Positions 1 to 12,376 are shown, numbered from the stretch's first letter. The stretch is DNA of 64,000 nucleotides from Paramacrobiotus metropolitanus (GCF_019649055.1 NW_026570243.1:1240001-1304000), one strand, 5' to 3'. Numbers and translations are program-made. Notes: generated by a model not told the origin, from the sequence alone.

Positions 1-625
1 TATATGGCGTTTTTGCGATCGCCATATATAAATCAGCTTCAGCCTACTGCTTCAGTTTCTTGCATTTATGCTGTAAAACATGATGCGCTGCAGTAAATCA
101 CAGAGTACTACAAACAGACGAAATCTGCTTACTGCAAAATTATATTTAATTACGTAGCAATTTATAACCGGGAAGGTGGCTTAACAGTCACTTACTGCAT
201 ACATAATACTTATTCGTACAAAAGTTGTTTGGGCTTTAAATCGCGCGATCTTGTGGCTGAAAAATGCCGGACTTACTTTTTTGATCGTTTCAGTGATATT
301 TATTTGATAAAATCGGTGCTAAAGAGCACGGCAAATGGGGAGAACCGCGGTTCTTGTTGTGCTTGTAGTACAGTAAAAAAATTTAGTGGGATATTTGTCT
401 AATAGTTCCTAAAATCACTTATATTAAATGGAAATCCAGTATTAATACATAAGCAGTTGTGCATGTGCAAAATTGCTGGCTCGCGTCCGCAAGCTGCAAA
501 GATCACTGCTCGCACAGACTGCTGTGTATCCGTAACTTCCTTTTTGATTTTTGTACATAATTATTAGTTTGGGTGCACATTCCGAACGTTCTACTTAATC
601 AGATTTCTTATAAAAATTTATCACG
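1..625. other. Upstream non-coding stretch
   Basis: AT-rich sequence with no reading frame, RNA gene or repeat that I can support. It presumably contains the promoter of the gene starting at 626. No convincing TATA box stands out. Confidence 0.4.
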
Positions 626-3600
626 ATGTTCTCTTTTACCCGATTGCAGTGTTTTCAGACGATACTTGTCGGTAAGTTTCAGAAAACGTGCATGCTATCG
701 TTTTGCGTGCTGAGTTCACACAGCAGTAGCCTTACGGCATTTATGTTTTTGTGCAGGCATTGTCACCACTCTAAATCCTTTGGATCGCTTTTCTACGAGA
801 ACCATCTTACCCGATACATTTCTCAATATTTTTGCCAATGGAAAAGACAAAATCAACCACATTCGAGCATTATCGAGCATTTTTGGTAAGAAGTCAACTT
901 TTGTGCTGCCGCGACCGAATAATCCGCCGATTGTTCTGAAGTTTACGTAAAAATTATTTACATGTATAAGCATGCATTGTGTGGACAGATATTCCCGATA
1001 TTATCAGCTTGACAAGTGGCAATACGGTTGAGTTCCGGCAAAAGAAAGACACTTACGAATATTGCGTAACGCTCCAAAACGCCCCAAAATACGAAGCAGA
1101 TGAACTGCAATTTTGCATTCCGTTTAAAATAAATCAAAGGACGTCCTCTCATGTAGCGTTTCGACCACTTCGGGTACGCACAATCACGATTGCAGTCCGG
1201 AATTTAAATGGTGCTTAATCGCATATAAGGATATCTGTAATCATATCTGTACATTACGAGTATACTAGGGATTACAAATTACCATTAAATAATATTGTTT
1301 AAGATTTAATTGCGGTGCGGGTACATCGATAGGTGATGTTCAGCTTCGTTAACGAAAGCCTTCAAGCCATCATACAACGCGATACACTAATGCAGAATCC
1401 GTCACCATGCGCTAGTGCGGAAGCGATAATCCTTTTCACTCCGCACAAAGCAGGGATAGAAGTGGTTAGTACAAAGTTCGTATGTCTCGGTTTAGTAATT
1501 GGGAACTTAGCGGTACATACCAACTTTCAGAGCTTTAACGGCCTGCCTAAAGCCGTGTACCGACCAACACCAAGATGGTACATGCTAGGCGCTTTCCAAA
1601 TCGATTTGAAAAGTTCGGTTCTGGATAAACTAGATATTGTCAACGGCAGTAAGTCAAAACGGCAGTAAGCAAAACACGAACTACAGATACGAGTAGTACT
1701 TTAGTTAATTTAATAGTGGCTGCCTGGCGGGAGTGTACGTTGTAAGGTCACTAGGCATCACCTCCACGTATGGTAGTATGTATTGTTAAGATGTAACATT
1801 ATAAGACAGAAGACTGACATACCTAGCGTGCTCGTCGTTTCATAATTCTTCGGTTTCAGGTTTGCAGAAGATTTCTGAGGTGTCAAGCCGCAGCGGTTTT
1901 TGGTCGTTTCAATCCGAATACGATCATCCAAATGAATTCATCACAGTGTTTACGCACGGTCCGGCCCAATCTGGTACTTATAAGTCCGTGGTGACGGCTG
2001 GCGGGTCACTGCATGATGAGATCGCTTTTGTAAGACGCGCAGCAGAGGAAGCAACGGTTCGTTCCGTGAATAACATAGTTTTGGTAGGGCAACTGGACAT
2101 CGACCGTAGTAGAATCGACACCAACGTCGACCGTCCTACTGTCAACATTTATAATGACCAACGCTTATTCCGTATCCCGAACGGTATACGAATGGAATAC
2201 CGTCACTCAGGTATCTAAATGTCATGGCACCATATCACACACTTAATTAACTAAAGCTCTTCCAAAGCGCTTTGGTTGTTTTGCAGAACATTACCGTTAA
2301 CAACGACACCGTGACATTGGTTTACAAACGTACATTGCCCTGGCCGTATTACGGCACTTACGTGGAGACTGAAAAATCTGCTACTGCGAACAAACATTCT
2401 AGATCTTCACAGGGGCTCACCTGCCGCAGCAACGTAGGTAGGATTCATGAGCTAAAGTTTAAGTAACGTGACTAAACAAGTTGCTTAGTTGCCGGTGTTT
2501 TTTTATTCCGTATTCAAACATCCTGTTCACAATAAAACATAAATTGTAGTACAGTAATTATGACTTTATTTAGTATGTGTGTTTATAAATGGTTGCCCCC
2601 TACTAAGTCATCGTCTGAATGGAAAATAAAAAATAAAAGTGAAAGATCGAATTTAAGTTATGCTAGAATAAAGTATCCTCAGAAATGACAGATTCACTAG
2701 TTCATTTGTAGATTCTGATCCAGTACCCTGTAACCAATTAACACCAAAGCTAACGATTTCCCACGGTCCAAACAGCCGAGATATTTTGTGGTTTGATGAA
2801 GGAAACCGGAACGCCACTTACCGCTTTCGAATTAACGGAAGTTTTGATTTGCTCTCGTCCAGCGGCTCCGTGATACTGGTAAGATTTCGAAATAAACGTC
2901 AAAAATTTCCGCTAATGGCAGCTTAAGATTTAGACTAAGGTAACGCTTAATGCTTTGCCTGCTGTGCGCGTACACTATAAAAGTACGTGCCGCGTGCATT
3001 CAGGGTTCGATGGGGCTGGACATCGATGGGGATTTGACCTTTAAGCTGAATGCAAGCAGTGTCTCTGAAAGTGGCTTTAAAAAGGACTCCACCATTCGGA
3101 TGTCGATGGATTACTTTAGCGATCCTTTTCCGACACTGAACGTGGTATTGTTTACAAATTTAAGTTTCGAGACCTTGATCGCATGATATACGTACATTAC
3201 GATAAATATGAAAGTCTCCATCTTTTACGCACATGGGTGCAAAGATAAATCAAATGTATCTTCCTTAAAATGCCGATTTCATGAAAGCATAATATAAATT
3301 TTTTGTTAGGCATATCAAGAAGCAAGGCGGTCCGTACCATGGACAAGACAGTTTCGCCGCGTGATTTCACCTTTAGTTTTGAAGAAGTTTAAGAGTGCTG
3401 AGACGGGTAACTAGCAGCTGTTAATTCCTGAACTTGCTCTTCTGTTTGTCAGCACAGGTGATATATCAACCGTGCTATTGCATATACTGTAGATAGAAAA
3501 TAGAAATAAATGTAGTTGCACGAGTATTTAATTAAATACATTGTCGTTTATTAGGAACATCGCAGTATTACACCAGTCTGGAAATCGTGCAGCTGTCCGA

Positions 3601-3988
3601 GCACCAGTTTCATTTCTCCAGCCGCATCTTCTACGGTTCCTCTTTCATCTCTTTCAACTTTAGTTTTAACACGCCGGTCTTTATGTTAGAAAATAACCAT
3701 AATATGCCGGTACATTTTTTTTGTCGTCTCTGCTGTGATCGCCTGAAATCACCACAAATATGCAAATGTGTTTGGTTGTAGGGCGTGGTGGAATATGCAG
3801 AGATGGATGGTAAAGTGATTGTCACCATCTATTCGTTAAGAGATTACTATGCCCTGGGAGATCACTATGCCCTCCATCCGAAAAGGGAGAAAATGCACGA
3901 AATGATTTTTGAGGATAACGGGGTGAACATGTACCACTGCTCCCCAGTGTGTTCTCACGGAGGTTTTCTAGTTGCTGAGCACGACTGA
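626..3988 (+). CDS. Unknown secreted protein, first of two tandem paralogues (13 exons)
   Basis: I do not recognise the family. Alignment with the neighbouring copy lets exons be joined by eye: 626-671, 757-885, 989-1152, 1333-1464, 1531-1648, 1860-2029, 2088-2210, 2287-2437, 2712-2878, 3004-3144, 3310-3406, 3555-3676, 3782-3988. They sum to 1767 bases, giving 588 residues with no internal stop. Exon 1 (46 bases) encodes the start of a hydrophobic N-terminus that looks like a signal peptide. The rest is beta-rich in appearance, with several N-glycosylation sequons and few cysteines, and no clear internal TM segment. Conserved pieces shared with the copy are the CIPFK motif in exon 3, WYMLGAFQ in exon 5, EWNTVT at the end of exon 7, LPW(P/S)Y(Y/H)GTY in exon 8 and ISPLVL in exon 11. 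Intron phases match the neighbour at all joins resolved. An extracellular role is inferred from the leader only. Confidence 0.72.
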
Positions 3989-4346
3989 TAGAATAGAAAT
4001 TATTATAGCGCTTGGCTTGATTTTAGGCCCTACCGCACCTTTGATTTACCGATACAATACGATAACACCCACAGATTGTTTTCTATGATAAGCCGATATT
4101 TGCAGTGTTGTGGTGTACAACGATACCAGGGAAGTTACTCTTGGCGTTTAAAAATCAAAGCCAAACTTCTTGCCGGAAATTGCACCATATACGAGTGCGC
4201 ACTAAATATATATTAAAAACCGTGGCATTACAGCACCTGCAGAAATTATGTACTCAGACTTACCGAAATAAACCTCGCAGTGATACCGGTACCAAGTCGT
4301 ACCAAGAAAATCGAATTCATCGAAGGGGCACGCTAATATCATTAAA

Positions 4347-7300
4347 ATGTCGGTCTCTGTAATACCATTATGTCTCCAAGCAGCCGTTTTCGGTAAGCTT
4401 TTTCCATATAATTCACCCAGCTTTGGCTGATAAATCGACGTATGATCACGTGTCTCTACAACTTCTTTCTCCTGTTACAGCCATGGTCTGTGCCATTAAG
4501 CCTTTGCAGAATGCGCTGTTAAGTAGAAGGATTCCTGACATATATCTTAATACATTTGTCAACGGAGAAGACAAGATGAACCATATACAAGCTTTTTGGA
4601 ATATTTTCGGTAAGTGATGTTTTACGGATTTTCACTGGTCATGGATATGTAATGGCTTCTCTTTTTAAAATTCACGCAGACGTTCCTGATACAGACAGTT
4701 TGATTACGGGGAACACGTTCGAATTCCTTCACAATTCGGGCAATTCATATGACTACTGCGTAGCGTTGCGGGGGATCTCGCACGAACGCAATGTGTTCAA
4801 GCAGTGCATTCCGTTCAAGCTGAATGAAAAGGTCACCGTTAACATCGACGGCAAGACTCTGCAAGTATGTGAGCGTTGAGGCTAAATGATCGAAACATAC
4901 CTCTGCATTTTATTGGATAGCATTAAATAAGAACACTTTTGACGTGAATAGGTGATGTTTAATCTTGTAAACAACACCATACATGCCGCAATACGGCGTC
5001 ACTCCAACTGCAGCGCTACGGAAACAACTATTTTGTTCAACCCTCACGCAGAAGGATTAGAAGTTGTAAGTTTTATTTTCTTTTCCTGGTTCACCGGAGG
5101 ACAGCAGAAATGCTCTAGTTAAGACTCTTTCGAAGTGTCGTTTGCGAGATGTGATCTAAAATATTTATATTTACCGAAACTGTAGAATTTCAACGGGCAG
5201 ACAAAATCGTTGTATCGGGCATCCTTGAAGTGGTACATGTTGGGTGCCTTCCAAGTTGATCTTGCTAACTCCATTCTGGACAAAAGCGATAGTGTCAATC
5301 GCAGTACGTGACGTGCCAAATAAATGGCGACGAAACCCTGCAATCAACCGTTGCTCGTTGTCGCAGGTTTGAATGGAACGCTGCCACTAATTTCTAGCCA
5401 GTTTAGTATCGACTTGTCGCAAAAGTGGTATCACGAACCCCACGAGTACGCGGCAATTTATGGGCAAGGTTCAGCCGGTTTCACTTATTTCGAATGTGCC
5501 CTGCATCCTAACGGATCTGTCTATGAATCCATGAGAAGGGTAAGGACCATGAAACAAACTCGATAGTTTTATGGCCTATAACGGCCAGTGTCAAAACGCC
5601 GGCAGAATTTTCTGCCGACCGAATTTTTGTGTGGTCAAAATGCCGGCCGAATGTCCTGCCGACAGAATTTTTGTGGGATCAAAACGCCGGCCGAATTTCC
5701 GGTGGTCAAAACGCCGGCAGAATTTTTTCTACATTTTCAACTGTAAGTAAAAATACTAAAAAGTATTACGTGCCTCGAGGCATTGCCACGCGGTGTATAA
5801 CAAAGATTGGGACTCTACACTTATACAATTACACAAGTATCTTTATCGGCACGATTTTAGTGTTGCTTTGACAGCGTGTATAAAACTCGCAAAAGAGAAT
5901 CAAGAGGCCGCGCAAAAGAGACAAACAAGGTGTTACAAAATAGGTGGACAACCAACTTAAAGCGATCCTCGCATAAAATAAAGGGTTAGCATATTTACCT
6001 ATGTGCTGTATTCGTTTCAGAAGAAGTTTCTACCTGTACGGCCAGACATGCTCCATTGTCCGACAAATAAGCAAAATTAAAGGAGTATCCACTGCCCTTT
6101 CAAAACCCCATCACCTAATTATATACCTGACAAACTAATAAAAACAAGCAAAACAAAAAAAACATAGATGTTGCAAAATTAACGTTAAGCCCGACGTCGC
6201 CCATTAAATTTCAGCGCGGAATTTTGCGATTGCAGCCATCTCCTCTTTAGTGAAGTTAACAGCACCATCGAGATGATTTGCAAATTGTGCTGTGAACTGC
6301 GGATGACGCCGTTTAATGCATGCCGCTCCCAGACAATACTACAATAATACTAGTGCCAGTCTACACTCAGAAGTTCTGACTTATCTCAGGTACGTTTCAA
6401 AAGGGATCAGACTAGATAACACTTCGGTGTTATTGCCGCTGTGGCATTGTTGAAAAGCTTGTTTGTCTCTTTTGCGCGGCTTTTGCTTTCTCTCCCGGTC
6501 TCCCGGGAGTTTCTATGCACGCTGTCCATGCAGCAGCAACTAAAAGCGTGCCGATAAATTTCCTTATGTAACTGTTAGAGTGCCCAGATCGTTGTTATGC
6601 ACCGCGTGGCAAGTTTACCTCGAGGCAGGTAATATGTTTTAGTATTTTTATTATAACTGCTTTAAAATCGAAAATGTTGAAAAAATTCTGCCGGCGTTTT
6701 GACCACCGGAAATTCGGCCGGCGTTTTGACCCCACAAAAATTCTGTCGGCAGGAAATTCGGCCGGCATTTTGACCACACAAAAATTCGGTCGGCAGAGAA
6801 TTCTGCCGGCGTTTTGACATTGGCCTTTTATAACTACTCCAGACGTGCTGTAAAGTAAAAGTTATATAACATACTGTACATAGCTGATGTAACAATTATT
6901 TTTTTCACAGAATTTTTCATCTGCTCTGAAGCAATCTACGCCGTTCTCGACCGTTCTTCAGTGGGATACATCGTTGCCTATTACGTCGTACGAGTATACA
7001 ACGAAATTCGAATGGAATACTGTTACTGAGGTTGTAACAGTCTCCTTTGGCCAATGTCAAAACGCCGGCAGAATTTCCTGCCGGCCGAATTTTGGTCTGG
7101 CCAAAACACCGGCCGAATTTCCGGTGGCCAAAATGCCGGCAGAATTTTTTTAACATTTCTACTGAAAGTCAAATTCAAAAATTAATATTGAAGAAATATT
7201 ACCTGGCAGTCTGACACACGGCGTATGAACTTATTATTACACGCATTTATACAAGTGCAGTGTCCTTATCGGCACGCTTCTGGTGTTGCATTGACAGCTT

Positions 7301-9316
7301 GCATAGAAAGCTCGGGAGAGAACAAAAAGGATGCGCAGGGTAACAAAAATGAAGAGACAAACAAGATGTTCAACAATGCCACTGCGGCAATAACAACGAA
7401 GCGTGATCTAGTGATTCTAGTTTGATCCCTTTTGAATCGCATCTTAAATCAGTTATAACTTCTGAGTAACTATTTAGACTGGCACAGTTGACTCAGCGAA
7501 GGAATTTTTTTTCTATACGCGAAGGAAATTCTTTTTCTATACGCTGTCAACGCAACAGTAAAATCGTGCCGATAAAGATACTTGTGTAATTGTAAGTGTG
7601 GAGTCCATAAACCTTTCCTAGGATTCCATCGCGTGGCAAGGATATCTCGAGGCAGGTAATATCTTTTTGTATTCGTAATTTCGACTATACTTAAAGTTAT
7701 GAATGTTAAAAAAATTCTGCCGGCATTTTGGCCACCGGAAATTCGGCAGGCGTTTTCACCAGACAAAAATTCTGCCGGCAGGAAATTCGGTCGGCGTTTT
7801 GACATTGGCCGTCTCCTTTTACTCGAAGAGTCGCGTTTAGTGTGAGTTTTGCAGAATATGACTACCAACAACGACTCCATAATTCTAACATACAGACGCA
7901 CTGTACCCTGGTCCTATCACGGAACATACGAAGAGATACGAACATTCACGAACATGTCCGTGACCCCCTTCGAAGATTTCACCTTTTTCGAAACGGGTAT
8001 ACCATGAATTAGCTTGTCCTCAGTCAAGAGTACTGTTATAATCGTTATAATTTTGAGTGTCTGTCTCTAATGCTTTGACATTTAGTGAATATATATTATG
8101 CGATAGATATGATCAATTCCTCAAATTGCAACGTCACAAAAAAGAAACTGCGGATTTTCCAAGATTCAAACGGCGGTCGGGATGTTATTCTGGAAGACCA
8201 CGGTTGTCGTACCACTTCCTACCGGATTAGGATCAATGAAGTTGTCGAACAGCACTTGACCTCGACAGCGCGCTACCGCTTGCTGGTCAGGCTGTCACTT
8301 CGGTCACGCGTATAGTTACCGAATGTTCTTAAACCTACAATGTTTATGCGTTAAAAGGCTGCAGCGGAAATGGGTACAGGTGGAGATCTGGTGATCAGGC
8401 TTACGGTTTATAACCGGCACAAGAATGGCTCTGATGGCGCACTGAAACGGAATACGACCATTGACCTGTCATGGAATTACTCCACGGATTCACTTCCACG
8501 ACTGGATGTGGTACTGTGCTAATGTATAATAAAGTATTTAAAAAAACCGAAAAATCTATGATAGTTAGAACACGAGTTGCATACAGTACAGAGAAGGTTC
8601 AAGCAAATAAATGCACTACCGTTTGAGTAGGTTTATACCGATGAGCTGTTAATGTTTGGCTTGCCATACAACAACCAATGGACCACTCAGTTCCAACGCA
8701 TTATTTCTCCTCTGGTTTTACGCAATTTCACCTATCGCAGTAATGGTACAAATCGCTGCCAAGAAAACATTTACCAGTTATTTGCACGTATCTGAGTAAT
8801 GCGTTTGATGTATTGTATACGACTAGGTGCATGTCCATAGGTTTAGACGCGGTAAATTGCGTACGCTCCCTATAGGGGTTACTGATCTCATTCTTTACCG
8901 TTTAGACAGCCAGCCGGCGCGGTACACCAGTCTTGCGATCCAGCAAGTCAGCGAATATCAGTTCCGCTTGTCCGTGGCAACGCGCTTCGGTCCGAATTCG
9001 CTAACATTTACTTTTAACCGTCCAGACAAGTTATCCCAACCGTATTCGGATACGGAGGCACGCTGCAAATCAAAAACCATTTGCAAATACAGTACGTGTG
9101 CAATACACGTGTTGTTTTCAGACGATCGTCGAATACGTGGAAATATATGGAAAAATAATGCTGACTGCGTCCCATTTTCCACAAATCAATGAAAATGACC
9201 CGCTCTCAGGCTATAAAATCGAGAAAGCGGAAGTAATGATAATCAAGAATGAAGGGGTGGATATGTATCGCTGCCAAAGAACTTGCGAGTTTTCCGGATT
9301 TCTTGCTGCCGATTGA
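4347..9316 (+). CDS. Unknown secreted protein, second tandem paralogue (introns enlarged by transposons)
   Basis: Paralogue of the gene at 626-3988 with the same exon order: 4347-4392, 4481-4609, 4680-4864, 4952-5065, 5186-5303, 5367-5539, 6911-7030, 7855-7996, 8086-8285, 8358-8510, 8646-8745, 8906-about 9027, 9122-9316. Exons 1, 2 and 5 have exactly the same lengths as in the first copy. The N-terminus is hydrophobic and signal-peptide like. Introns 6 and 7 hold two related TIR elements, which explains why the gene is about 1.6 kb longer. One defect is possible: after exon 12 I see no GT donor in the phase needed to join exon 13 (frame TIVEYVEIYGK), whereas the first copy has a phase-0 donor there. 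The gene may use a non-canonical donor or be losing function. The function is unknown. Confidence 0.62.
5583..6825. mobile_element. Non-autonomous long-TIR element 1 (Mutator-like type)
   Basis: A 1243-bp element bounded by nearly identical inverted repeats of about 150 bp that begin GGCCARTGTCAAAACGCCGG. The arms are rich in the alternating blocks GCCGGCAGAATTT and CCGACCGAATTT. Weaker inverted homology continues inwards to about 350 bp from each end. No transposase frame is visible. The flanks share TATAAC (6 of 9 positions), a possibly decayed 9-bp target duplication. It sits inside an intron of the second tandem gene. Confidence 0.8.
7049..7810. mobile_element. Non-autonomous long-TIR element 2, same family, with 9-bp target duplication
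   Basis: A 762-bp relative of the element at 5583. The TIRs are about 110 bp, with the same GGCCAATGTCAAAACGCCG termini. It is flanked by a perfect 9-bp direct repeat, GTCTCCTTT, at 7040-7048 and 7811-7819. A 9-bp duplication with long TIRs is characteristic of Mutator-like elements (known biology); the family assignment here is inference. Interior blocks match element 1 in the reverse orientation. No coding capacity is seen. It lies in the next intron of the same host gene. Confidence 0.82.
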
Positions 9317-10055
9317 AGCCAGTGTTGCACAGGGTCTTTATCTATTAATGTCACACTGCATCTAACTGTTCAACTAATTCTTTAAATGTTGCTTTCTGAT
9401 AATATACATACCTTACAATTTACAAACAATGAGTTACACGTCTCGGAATACACAGTGTCTTTGGACACTGTATGTTCCGAGACCGTGGGCGCTAATAATA
9501 CTGTACAGTCATAGACCTTGACCCCTGCAATGCAATGAAAAGAACTTTACTTTCGTAGACCGTAACCAAATGCGGTACGAAATACGAATGGCCGCTCTGA
9601 TCATGAAAACGGTTTTGATCTTCCACAATTGTTTCAGCTGTATTTCGTTCTTTGCAGCTGTAAAGCTTTACTTGATTTTGCGCAATAAATAGTGAGACCA
9701 TGAAATACCGGAGAAAAGAAAGAAACACAACTAGTCAAAGCCCACTGATTTTTTGATGGGCAGCTTTGAAAACCATGGGAAGTTGCGACGCCAACCCCTG
9801 CCGTCCGTTTATCATTGAGGTGGGCCGGCGTTTCAAACAATGTCATAATCTACCGTAGTACTCTTTAAATGTATGGTGTAGAAATTCAGTGCGAAAGTCC
9901 GGCTTCCGTTGTGGGAAGTGTGAGCTGTTCTACGGTAAAGAGCCACAAAAAGTTATTTGTCTTGTTATAATCTATCGATTTATTTTTGTTTTAGCGAAAA
10001 CGGATAAGCATTGCTTGTACAAATCTGAAAGTAAAATTAATGTAACATTACATGT
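9317..10055. other. Intergenic stretch with a small hairpin
   Basis: No supported gene. At 9441-9482 there is an imperfect inverted repeat of about 19 bp per arm (TCTCGGAATACACAGTGTC, then its near complement) around a 3-base loop. The stretch 9500-9850 has broken reading frames on the minus strand that could be old transposon debris, but no family is identifiable. Confidence 0.4.
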
Positions 10056-10074
10056 AAGGAAAAAAAGAAAAAAT
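10056..10074 (-). terminator. Pol III terminator of tRNA-Ser
   Basis: Immediately downstream of the tRNA on the minus strand the transcript would read runs of T (seen as aaaaaagaaaaaa on the plus strand). T runs of four or more are the usual RNA polymerase III stop signal. Confidence 0.7.
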
Positions 10075-10075
10075 T

Positions 10076-10157
10076 CGTCGCGAACAGGACTTGAACCTGT
10101 GCGGGCAGAGCCCAATTGATTTCTAGTCAATCTCCTTAACCACTCGGACATCGCGAC
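10076..10157 (-). tRNA. tRNA-Ser-AGA: tRNA-Ser (anticodon AGA)
   Basis: The 82-nt minus-strand sequence folds as a class II tRNA. The acceptor stem is GTCGCGA paired with TCGCGAC, followed by discriminator G. The A box region is TGTCCGAGTGG, the anticodon loop is CTAGAAA (anticodon AGA), there is an extended variable arm (TGGGCTCTGCCC) and the B box is GGTTCAAGTCC. The long variable arm and the anticodon both indicate serine. The CCA end is not encoded, as expected for a eukaryotic nuclear tRNA. There is no intron. The internal A and B boxes serve as the Pol III promoter, and a T-run terminator follows. Confidence 0.95.
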
Positions 10158-11404
10158 TCAGTCAATAATTTTTTATGATGTGATCAAAAAGGAGTCAAAC
10201 CGGTAAAAATTGCACGGCAAGTACTTTTATATACCACAGTCTAATGATTTAATCATACTGATCAAATTCTTCAGCGGCGTTCAAGCAAAATGTTTTCAGT
10301 TGCTTACATAATATTGCCGCTTTGTTTACAATAAAGCGGCTTCGCTGTTCTGATATATAATTAGATTTCTAACTGTTCCTGATATAAATTACTGTTTATC
10401 GATTACCCAACGATTAAATATTTTATTAATCAGAACTGACTGGATGACCATGTCCTTGTGGTGAAAAACCGTTAGACGCTTTTGAATATTTTCAGTTTTA
10501 CCGTACCGGATAAGTAATTAATAAATACAGTATTTTACACAGATGACAAATATGGTCATTGTGATGATCATATCGAAGCACATATCGGAAGAACAGCATT
10601 AATTTAAAAAAGTGTTCCTCTTCGAACGTGCGTCGGATCTTATTCTTTGAGTTTGGGCTACGTAAGATGGAAAATGATCTAATAACGTGTAATAATGCTG
10701 TACGAGTAGCGCGTACATAAAAGGACTAATATTAAGCGCTGCCGCGCGCTGCATGTGTATACGATCATGCATCGTGTACGGAAATTAAATTATTTTAGTT
10801 TATTAATTTTTACCTTTCGCTGAAATATCTGTGTGCATGAACATTGAAACACAGGCTGTCAGGCTACATCCGCAGTTCTCTTGAGGTGCAGCAACCTGCC
10901 TTGCGAGAGAGCATTACGTCAATGGGACAACGGCAATACTAATTTATCGTTTATTTCTATGAGATTGCACCTAGAAATGCAAACACGCTTAATTATTATT
11001 GCCACCATATACTACCTTTCTAAAGGCATATCGAGTAGCCGAAATAAGCTATTCTCGTGGGGGCGACAATGTGTACAACCTAATTGTTAGCCCACAGACG
11101 CAAGCGGGCAGTTATTATCTATCCAGAGCCAGTCCATGCCAAAAATTATATGAACTACAGTATAATAGTCATCCTTAAGTAGTTCGTATTATTTACCGAA
11201 TAAGGCGAAATAAGATTGAAAATTTCAAGACATCGACGCTCTATTATCTCTATAATATTCGGTATGTGTGTATGCGTATGACCTGCTTATATAGTGTTAG
11301 ACTGCTAGTGATGCGCTTGCATTCCCTTCATTATTTGAATCGGAAATAGTTAACCTCTTGTAATTTTCTCGCAACGTTGAAGATATTTCAGGGCAGTACC
11401 CACA
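10158..11404. other. Intergenic stretch
   Basis: AT-rich with no supported coding or RNA gene on either strand. It presumably includes the 5' leader and promoter of the GPCR starting at 11405. Confidence 0.4.
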
Positions 11405-12376
11405 ATGAATAACAATACTAGCACGCTTTTTGCGCTGTCTAGACCAACAGCCGTATCATCCTTATGGGCCTACTTCACATACCTTCAATGGCTAATGCTA
11501 ACGGCCAGTGTTTTTGCTGTACTAGGCAACTCTATCGTTTTAGCATCGTACTGCCGCAATCGAAGCTTGCGGACACCTTTCGGCATTTATGTTATGAGTC
11601 TCCTCAGTGCCAATTTATTAAGCGCTTTATTATCCCAAAATCCCTTTTTCTTCGCTATTAAATACCTGCTATCGGCACAAGCCGATGCGGTATTCTGTAT
11701 ATGCTACCGTTTTGTGTTGTCGCTGCTTGGTCCTACGCTTCCATTAGCCCATATGTTCATTGTGCTCAACCGCTTTTGGGCTATTCAGTGGCCGTTTGTC
11801 TACCGGCGGTACCATACCAGAACCTTTGGTGTTACAGTTTGTGCTGGTAGTTGGATTGTTATTTTAATTTACGTTGTGCCGTCCATTGCGGTTGATAGTG
11901 TGCTCCGACTAGGCCAACTGGACAGTGTCAACTGCGCTTTCACCATAAGTTCGTATGGCCAGCCGGATTGGCTGTTGCCCTATAATATAATCTTCTACGG
12001 TTTGCCTGAGCTGACTATCATAGTGGGTTACGTATATTTTTGCTACAGACACTGGAAAAACATGCAACGCAGTGTGTTGCCGTTCCAAGGGGCAGACGCC
12101 ACAGCGGCTGATTACTCGGTTTCGGCACAAAAGGTCAAGTCATCATTTCCCGTTTTGACGGCAATTACGTGCAGTTTCGTAATATGCTGGACGCCGAGTA
12201 ACTTATACTTTATCTTTGGACTTATGTCTGACAGTATTCAGTTTTACCGGGTTGGTCGGATCTTAAAATTAGTGCATGCTACTCTAGATCCCATATTATT
12301 TGGATACGCCCTTAAAAATGTTCGTCAAGACATTCGGAGTATTGCGAAGTCTTTACTTTGTCGCCCACGGAACTGA
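11405..12376 (+). CDS. Class A (rhodopsin-type) GPCR, single exon
   Basis: An uninterrupted 323-residue frame with seven hydrophobic segments. TM1 carries the GN motif (LGNSIVLASY, about residues 41-50). TM3 ends in NRFWA where most class A receptors have DRY. TM6 carries CWTP, the usual CWxP switch. TM7 has DPILFGY in place of NPxxY. The N-terminus is short with one N-glycosylation sequon (NNNTS), and the C-terminal tail is short with no obvious palmitoylation motif. The ligand cannot be assigned. A second receptor at 19385-21274 shares the unusual NRFWA motif, so the two probably belong to one expanded receptor family, possibly orphan amine or peptide-like receptors. It acts in the plasma membrane and presumably couples to G proteins; the altered DRY may change activation behaviour. 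Confidence 0.9.
   Translation: MNNNTSTLFALSRPTAVSSLWAYFTYLQWLMLTASVFAVLGNSIVLASYCRNRSLRTPFGIYVMSLLSANLLSALLSQNPFFFAIKYLLSAQADAVFCICYRFVLSLLGPTLPLAHMFIVLNRFWAIQWPFVYRRYHTRTFGVTVCAGSWIVILIYVVPSIAVDSVLRLGQLDSVNCAFTISSYGQPDWLLPYNIIFYGLPELTIIVGYVYFCYRHWKNMQRSVLPFQGADATAADYSVSAQKVKSSFPVLTAITCSFVICWTPSNLYFIFGLMSDSIQFYRVGRILKLVHATLDPILFGYALKNVRQDIRSIAKSLLCRPRN

Noticed and set aside
1862-2218. Single uninterrupted exon in the first tandem gene
   Set aside because: Comparison with the second copy shows a frame change; splitting it at 2029/2088 with GTAAGA and GTAG sites recovers EWNTVT and correct phase.
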